Positions 59,503-64,000 of a stretch of 64,000 nucleotides of DNA are shown piece after piece. The notes under the pieces are model-generated. The model had not been told where the DNA came from, made no database searches, and saw nothing but the letters and a program-made list of their open reading frames with translations. Both the position numbers and the translations under genes were made by a program. Numbering within the stretch: the stretch's first letter is position 1; the number at the start of each line of letters is the position of its first letter. The DNA comes from Actinomadura rifamycini DSM 43936 (GTDB taxonomy: Bacteria; Actinomycetota; Actinomycetes; Streptosporangiales; Streptosporangiaceae): contig NZ_AULB01000036.1 of assembly GCF_000425065.1 (NCBI RefSeq), positions 18,429 through 82,428 on the forward strand, written 5' to 3'.

Positions 59503-60897
59503 GTGAGTCTGCGCCTTTACGACACCGGTACCCGTAGCGTCCGCACGTTCGAGCCCCTGGAAGAGGGCCGTGTGGGGATGTACGTGTGCGGTGCCACGCC
59601 GCAGGCCGCGCCCCACATCGGCCACCTCCGCTCCGGCGTCATCTACGACGTCCTGCTCCGCTGGCTGCGCGCGTCCGGCTACGACGTGACGTTCGCGCGG
59701 AACGTCACCGACGTCGACGACAAGATCATCGCCGTCGCCGCGGAGCGGGACGTCCCGTGGTTCGCGGTCGCCGAGGGCAACCAGCGCACGTTCAACCGCG
59801 GCTACGACCTGCTCGGCTGCCTCCCGCCCACCATCGAGCCGCGCGCCACCGGGCACGTCCCGGAGATGATCGTGCTGATCCGGCGGCTGATCGAGGCGGG
59901 GCACGCCTACCCCGCGGACGGCGACGTCTATTTCGACGTGAACTCGTGGGCCGAGCAGTACGGGCGGCTCTCCAACCAGCGGTTGGAGAACATGCGCTCC
60001 GCGGGCGACACGCCCAACGAGGACCTCAAGCGCGACCCCCGCGACTTCGCGCTCTGGAAGGGCGCGAAACCGGGCGAACCGTCCTGGGAGACGCCGTGGG
60101 GCGCCGGCCGTCCCGGCTGGCACCTCGAATGCTCCGCCATGGCGACCAAGTACCTCGGCGCCACGTTCGACATCCACGGCGGCGGCGTCGACCTGATCTT
60201 CCCGCACCACGAGAACGAGATCGCCCAGTCCCGGGCCGCCGGCGACGGCTTCGCCCGCTACTGGCTGCACAACGGGCTCCTCACCGTCGACGGCGAGAAG
60301 ATGAGCAAGTCCGTCGGCAACGTCGTCCTGCTGACCGACCTGCTCGGCCGGGCGCGCCCCGTCGAGGTCCGCTACTACCTCGCCGCCGCGCACTACCGCT
60401 CCCTCATGGACTACACCGACGCCGCGCTCGCCGAGGCCGTCTCCGCCTACCAGCGGATCGAGGGCTTCGTCACCCGCGCCGCCGAGGTCGTCGGCGGCGG
60501 CGCGCCCGGCGCCCTGCCCGCCGCCTTCACCGCCGCGATGGACGACGACCTCGGCGTCCCGCAGGCCCTCGCCGTCCTGCACGACACCGTCCGCGAGGGC
60601 AACGGCGCGCTCGCGTCGTCCGACGACGACGCCGTCCGCGAGCACCTCGCGGCCGTCCGGGCGATGGCCGGCGTCCTCGGCCTCGACCCCCTCGCGGACG
60701 AGTGGGCGCGGACCGGCGGGGACGACCTGCGGCCCGTCGTCGACGCGCTCGTCGGCGTCGCGCTCGGGCAGCGGCAGGCGGCGCGCGCGCGGAAGGACTA
60801 CGCGGCGGCCGACGCGATCCGCGACGGCCTCACCGCCGCCGGGATCGTCGTCGAGGACACCCCGCACGGCCCCCGCTGGGAGCTCAAGCGGGCCTGA
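59503..60897 (+). CDS. cysS: cysteinyl-tRNA synthetase
   Basis: The 464-residue class I synthetase starts MSLRLYDTGTR and has YVCGATPQAAPHIGHLRSGV (HIGH) near residue 26-45 and EKMSKSVGN near 266. Zinc-site cysteines and histidines are visible (YVCGA, HLECSAMA, FPHHENE). I separate it from MshC, which has a distinct N-terminus (LPG-type with AMYVCGITPYDATHLGHA). It charges tRNA(Cys) and lies upstream of rlmB as in other actinobacteria. Confidence 0.95.
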   Translation: MSLRLYDTGTRSVRTFEPLEEGRVGMYVCGATPQAAPHIGHLRSGVIYDVLLRWLRASGYDVTFARNVTDVDDKIIAVAAERDVPWFAVAEGNQRTFNRGYDLLGCLPPTIEPRATGHVPEMIVLIRRLIEAGHAYPADGDVYFDVNSWAEQYGRLSNQRLENMRSAGDTPNEDLKRDPRDFALWKGAKPGEPSWETPWGAGRPGWHLECSAMATKYLGATFDIHGGGVDLIFPHHENEIAQSRAAGDGFARYWLHNGLLTVDGEKMSKSVGNVVLLTDLLGRARPVEVRYYLAAAHYRSLMDYTDAALAEAVSAYQRIEGFVTRAAEVVGGGAPGALPAAFTAAMDDDLGVPQALAVLHDTVREGNGALASSDDDAVREHLAAVRAMAGVLGLDPLADEWARTGGDDLRPVVDALVGVALGQRQAARARKDYAAADAIRDGLTAAGIVVEDTPHGPRWELKRA

Positions 60898-60915
60898 GCC
60901 CTCGGCCGCCCCGGA

Positions 60916-60921
60916 TAAACT
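60916..60921 (+). promoter_or_regulatory. -10-like box of rlmB
   Basis: TAAACT lies about 41 bp ahead of the rlmB ATG, in the 64-bp cysS-rlmB gap, and is a good match to the actinobacterial TANNNT pattern. No clear -35. Confidence 0.4.
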
Positions 60922-60961
60922 GGGACGTTCGTTTCCGGCAACCACCACAAGGGGCAGGACC

Positions 60962-61873
60962 ATGGCCAAGGGCAAGGGCAGGGGACCCACACCGAAGGCC
61001 GAGGACCGGCACTGGCACGGCAAGCGCCAGAAGGCCCGGGCCGTGAAGAACGCCAAGCGCACCGGCACGCCCACCGTCGGGCCCTCCGGCCGCAAGACCG
61101 CCGCGCCCGACCGCGCGCGTCCCGCCCGTCCGGCCGGCGCCCGCCGCGCCAACGGGGAGGTCCCCGAGCTGGTCACCGGGCGCAACCCCGTGGTGGAGGC
61201 GCTCCGCGCCGGCGTGCCCGGCACCGCCCTCTACGTCACCTCCGGCACCGACGAGCGCGTCCGCGAGTCGATCCAGCTCGCCGCCGACCGCAACATCCCG
61301 CTGCTCGAGACGGGCAAGAACGAGCTCGACCGGCTCACCGACGGCGCCGTCCACCAGGGCATCGCCCTCCAGGTGCGCCCCTACCGGTACGCGCACCCCG
61401 ACGACCTCCTCAAGGGCGCGGCGCCGCTCATCGTCGCGGTCGACGGCATCACCGACCCCCGCAACCTCGGCGCGATCGTCCGCTCCGCGTCCGCGTTCGG
61501 CGCGTCCGGCGTGGTCGTCCCGGAGCGGCGCGCGGCGGGCGTCACCGCGGGCGCGTGGAAGACCTCCGCGGGCACCCTCGCGAACGTCCCCGTCGCCCAG
61601 GCCACGAACCTGACCCGCCAGCTCAAGGCGTACCAGAAGGCCGGCTGCTTCGTCGCCGGACTGGACGCGCGCGGCGGCGTCACCGTCGCCGACCTCGAGG
61701 TCGCGGCGGGCCCGTTCGTCCTCGTCGTCGGCTCCGAGGGCAAGGGCCTCGGCCGCCTCGTCGCCGACACCTGCGACATGCTCGTCACGATCCCGATGCC
61801 GGGCACCGCCGAGTCCCTCAACGCGGGCGTCGCCGCCGGGATCGCGCTCTACGAGGTCAGCCGCCGCCGATAA
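60962..61873 (+). CDS. rlmB: SpoU/TrmH-family 23S rRNA 2'-O-methyltransferase (RlmB-like)
   Basis: The 303-residue protein has a basic N-terminal extension (residues 1-65, KGKGRGPTPKAEDRHWHGKRQKARA), an RNA-binding domain (GRNPVVEALRAGVP), and the SPOUT trefoil-knot motifs DGITDPRNLGAIVRSASAFG, VVGSEGKGLGRLV and IPMPGTAESLNAGVAAGIALYE. It probably methylates Gm2251-equivalent of 23S rRNA. ATG 60962 has AAGGGG upstream. Position downstream of cysS matches actinobacterial synteny. Confidence 0.92.
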   Translation: MAKGKGRGPTPKAEDRHWHGKRQKARAVKNAKRTGTPTVGPSGRKTAAPDRARPARPAGARRANGEVPELVTGRNPVVEALRAGVPGTALYVTSGTDERVRESIQLAADRNIPLLETGKNELDRLTDGAVHQGIALQVRPYRYAHPDDLLKGAAPLIVAVDGITDPRNLGAIVRSASAFGASGVVVPERRAAGVTAGAWKTSAGTLANVPVAQATNLTRQLKAYQKAGCFVAGLDARGGVTVADLEVAAGPFVLVVGSEGKGLGRLVADTCDMLVTIPMPGTAESLNAGVAAGIALYEVSRRR

Positions 61874-61919
61874 AAGTTCAACGTTAAGAGACTTGACGTT
61901 AAGTTCCGGCCGTGGTGTT

Positions 61920-61935
61920 ATCTCAACATTGAGAT
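61920..61935. promoter_or_regulatory. palindrome upstream of the EamA exporter
   Basis: ATCTCAA-CA-TTGAGAT, a perfect 16-bp palindrome, lies 18 bp before the ATG at 61954. CGTTAAG appears twice in direct orientation upstream (near 61882 and 61896). No regulator gene adjoins it. Confidence 0.55.
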
Positions 61936-61953
61936 TATCAATGAGGAGACATC

Positions 61954-62832
61954 ATGGCCGCCGTCACCGCGCCCCGCGCGCTGAACACCCGCCCGGGCGT
62001 CCTCGGCCTCGCCGCCCTGGCCCCCGCCAGCTGGGGCACCACCTACGTCGTCACCACGACCCTGCTGCCCCCCGACCGCCCCCTGCTCGCCGGCGTCCTG
62101 CGCGCCCTCCCCGCCGGACTCGTCCTCCTCCTCGCCACCCGCCGCCTCCCCAAGGGCGCCTGGTGGTGGAAGAGCACCGTCCTCGGCATGCTCAACTTCG
62201 GCGCCTTCATGCCGCTGCTGTTCTTCGCCGCCTACCGCCTCCCCGGCGGCGTCGCCGCCACCATCGGCTCCGTCCAGCCCCTCGTCGTCGCCCTGCTCTC
62301 CCTCGGCGTCCTCGGCACCAGACCGTCCCGCGCGATCCTCGTCTCCGCCCTCGCCGGCACGGCGGGCGTCGCCCTGCTCACCCTCACCGGCGACGCCGCC
62401 CTCGACCCCCTCGGCATCCTCGCGATGCTCACCGCCACCAGCCTCATGGCGACCGCGATCGTCCTCGCCAAGAAGTGGGGCCGCCCCGAATCGCCCCTCG
62501 TCATGACCGGCTGGCAGCTCACCATCGGCGGCCTCGCCATCACGCCCCTCGCCCTCCTCATCGAAGGCCCGCCACCGCCGCTCACCGCCCCGAACATCAT
62601 CGGCTTCCTCTACCTCGGCGCCTTCGGCACCGCCCTCGCCTACGCCCTCTGGTTCCGCGGCATCGACCGCCTCCCCCCGACCTCCGTCTCCCTCCTCGGC
62701 CTCACCAACCCCATGGTCGCGACCCTCGCCGGCCTGCTCGTCCTCGGCCAGACCCTCACCCCCTGGCAGCTCGTCGGCTTCACCATCGCCCTCGGCGCCC
62801 TCGTCGCCGGCCAGACCCTCGACCGGAAGTGA
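61954..62832 (+). CDS. EamA/DMT-family transporter
   Basis: The 292-residue protein has ten hydrophobic helices arranged as two EamA repeats (GLAALAPASWGTTYVVT... and GILAMLTATSLMATAIVLAKKWGRP...). It exports small metabolites; substrate unknown. GAGGAGAC precedes ATG 61954. The next gene starts 5 bp after its stop, so the two are probably co-transcribed. Confidence 0.9.
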   Translation: MAAVTAPRALNTRPGVLGLAALAPASWGTTYVVTTTLLPPDRPLLAGVLRALPAGLVLLLATRRLPKGAWWWKSTVLGMLNFGAFMPLLFFAAYRLPGGVAATIGSVQPLVVALLSLGVLGTRPSRAILVSALAGTAGVALLTLTGDAALDPLGILAMLTATSLMATAIVLAKKWGRPESPLVMTGWQLTIGGLAITPLALLIEGPPPPLTAPNIIGFLYLGAFGTALAYALWFRGIDRLPPTSVSLLGLTNPMVATLAGLLVLGQTLTPWQLVGFTIALGALVAGQTLDRK

Positions 62833-62837
62833 CCCCC

Positions 62838-63461
62838 ATGCGCATCGCCGTCCTCGGCGCCGCCGGCTCCGTCGGCTCCGCCACCGTCACCGAAGCCCTC
62901 GCCCGCGGCCACCGCGTCACCGCGGTCGTCCGCACCCCCCGCCCCCTCCCCGCGGGCGCCGAACCCCGCATCGGCGACGCCACTGACCCCGCGACCGTCG
63001 CGTCCCTCACCGACCACGACGTCGTCGTCAGCGCCACCCGCCCCCCGAACGGCGAAGAGGACGCGCTCCTGCACGCCACCGACACCCTCCTGTCGACCCT
63101 TGCAGGGACGAACGTCCGGTGCGTGATCATCGGGGGTGCCGCGACACTCCGGATCCCCGGCACCCCCCGAACCGTCCTGCAGTCGCCGCACGTCCACGAC
63201 TCGTTCCGCGCCATCGCCGAAGCCTGCGCGGCCCAGCACTCCCGATGCCTCGCCGAAACCCGCACCGACTGGACGTACGTGAGCCCGCCCGCCGTCCTCA
63301 CCCCGGGACCCCGCACCGGCCGCTACCGCCTCGGCGCCGACGAACTCGTCGTGGATTCCGCGGGCGACTCCACGATCTCCGTCGCCGATCTCGCGGTCGC
63401 CGTCCTGGACGAAGCCGAACACCCCGAGCACACGAGGACCCGATGGACGGTGGGCTACTAG
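62838..63461 (+). CDS. NAD(P)-binding (NmrA-like) protein
   Basis: The 207-residue protein begins MRIAVLGAAGSVGSATV with a Rossmann GxxGxxG motif and carries the YVSPPAVLTPGPRTGRYR segment typical of the NAD(P)H-binding SDR-like proteins (PF13460). Enzyme activity is not established. Its stop overlaps that of the convergent DGPF gene by CTAG. Confidence 0.82.
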   Translation: MRIAVLGAAGSVGSATVTEALARGHRVTAVVRTPRPLPAGAEPRIGDATDPATVASLTDHDVVVSATRPPNGEEDALLHATDTLLSTLAGTNVRCVIIGGAATLRIPGTPRTVLQSPHVHDSFRAIAEACAAQHSRCLAETRTDWTYVSPPAVLTPGPRTGRYRLGADELVVDSAGDSTISVADLAVAVLDEAEHPEHTRTRWTVGY

Positions 63462-63805
63462 GACACGGCCCTGATCGGCCGAACCTCGATGGGCAACCCC
63501 GTGACCTGCGCATACCGTGCGGCCCACCGCAACGCCGCGTCCTGCCCGTCGGCCTCGATCACCACGAAGCCCCCGACGCACTCGTCCGCCTCCGCGTACG
63601 GCCCGTCCCGCGCGACGCACTCGTCCCCCCGGATCCGCACCACCGTGCTCGCCCGCGGCTCCTCCAGCCCCGCCCCGAAGATCCAGTTCTCCGACAGCTC
63701 CAGATCGCGCCGCAGCTCCTTGAGCTCCGCCATGATCCGCTCCAGCTCGTCCGGCGGCGGTGCCTCACCCACGGGCTGGATGATGTTCAGCACGTAACGC
63801 TCCAC
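63458..63805 (-). CDS. YCII/DGPF-domain protein (second copy)
   Basis: The 115-residue protein has DGPYAEADECVGGFVVIEADGQDAALRWAARY, the DGPF/YCII region. GTG 63805 has GAGGGG upstream and is favoured over the long extension to 63904. Unlike the copy at 56994 it has no sigma factor beside it in this window. Function unknown. Confidence 0.82.
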   Translation of the reverse strand: MERYVLNIIQPVGEAPPPDELERIMAELKELRRDLELSENWIFGAGLEEPRASTVVRIRGDECVARDGPYAEADECVGGFVVIEADGQDAALRWAARYAQVTGLPIEVRPIRAVS

Positions 63806-63918
63806 GGTGCCCCCCTCGAAGCGGCCGACACCCCCACAGTCCCCGGCAAGCGCCCGTCCAACCCCGGATACCCGCGCGCACACCCCCGCCGCGTCGACTA
63901 CCATGCGGGACGAGCCGC

Positions 63919-63991
63919 GCCGGCGTAGCTCAATTGGCAGAGCATCTGTCTTGTAAACAGAAGGTTAGGGGTTCAAGTCCCCTCGCCGGCT
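63919..63991 (+). tRNA. tRNA-Thr (anticodon TGT)
   Basis: Acceptor arms GCCGGCG (63919-63925) and CGCCGGC (63984-63990), a D-arm with GCTC, an anticodon stem TCTGT/ACAGA with loop CTTGTAA, and a T-arm with TTCAAGT are all present. The 3' CCA is not encoded in the DNA. Only the 73-nt body is called. Confidence 0.95.
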
Positions 63992-64000
63992 CCCAGGTCA

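Noticed and set aside
59503..60897. cysS considered as mshC
   Set aside because: N-terminus, HIGH context (PHIGHLRSG) and KMSKS spacing are CysS-like, and it lies in the conserved cysS-rlmB context.
63919..63991. tRNA 3' end as a phage attachment site
   Set aside because: The window ends 9 bases after the tRNA, so no integrase or repeat copy could be seen.

Overview
The window is about 64 kb of very GC-rich DNA (most lines well above 70% G+C by eye). It carries a mycothiol gene (mshA), carD, senX3-regX3, an hbhA-like gene, many GTG starts and many apparently leaderless genes. This points to a filamentous actinobacterium. Actinomadura or another member of Streptosporangiales is my best guess, but that is inference without any database search. 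Genes are dense. Neighbouring genes in operons commonly overlap by ATGA or GTGA, and several convergent pairs overlap by only a few bases.

Layout. 1-9 kb: the end of a BKACE enzyme gene, an asparaginase, two related small membrane proteins, a GntR/MFS pair, a DUF2207 membrane protein, a neutral zinc metallopeptidase, a YiaA-like protein, and an XRE / HbhA-like / DUF2516 locus that has the same order as M. tuberculosis Rv0474-Rv0476. 9-15 kb: an MMPL transporter, an AlaX editing enzyme, then a lower-GC two-gene cassette (a DprA-like protein and a ComF-like phosphoribosyltransferase) that abuts a GT87 glycosyltransferase. 15-21 kb: a NarL-type two-component pair, a BlaI/M56 pair, a PPOX-fold protein, and a MarR/DHA2 efflux unit. 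21-29 kb: tryptophanyl-tRNA synthetase behind a WW leader peptide and attenuator, a methyltransferase / saccharopine-dehydrogenase-like / TetR operon with a double palindrome upstream, an OmpA-domain lipoprotein, and further regulators. 29-36 kb: an extradiol dioxygenase facing a MarR regulator across a complex palindrome, an epimerase, a macrodomain protein, a USP, a DinB-like protein, an acyl-CoA synthetase, a methyltransferase and an SDR.

36-62 kb holds a core actinobacterial block: mshA-ybjN-gpmA, phoU / senX3-regX3, an lpqE-like lipoprotein, carD-ispF (with ispD missing), cysS and rlmB. It is interrupted by accessory modules: an ArsR-like regulator with a hydrolase and a CPBP protease; two Ser/Thr kinases with an FHA protein and a lipoprotein; fumarylacetoacetase with an unknown partner; a DUF2637 protein; and an ECF42 sigma factor with its DGPF partner and a hydrolase. 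The window ends with an EamA exporter, an NAD(P)-binding protein, a second DGPF protein and tRNA-Thr(TGT).

Strongest candidates for follow-up are the DprA-like/phosphoribosyltransferase cassette (12.36-14.06 kb), which looks like a transferred DNA-processing or defence module, and the ribosome-mediated attenuator of trpS (21.1-21.2 kb). Several well-formed operator palindromes next to their probable regulators are also worth testing. I saw no insertion sequence, transposase, integrase, CRISPR array, rRNA gene or replication origin.
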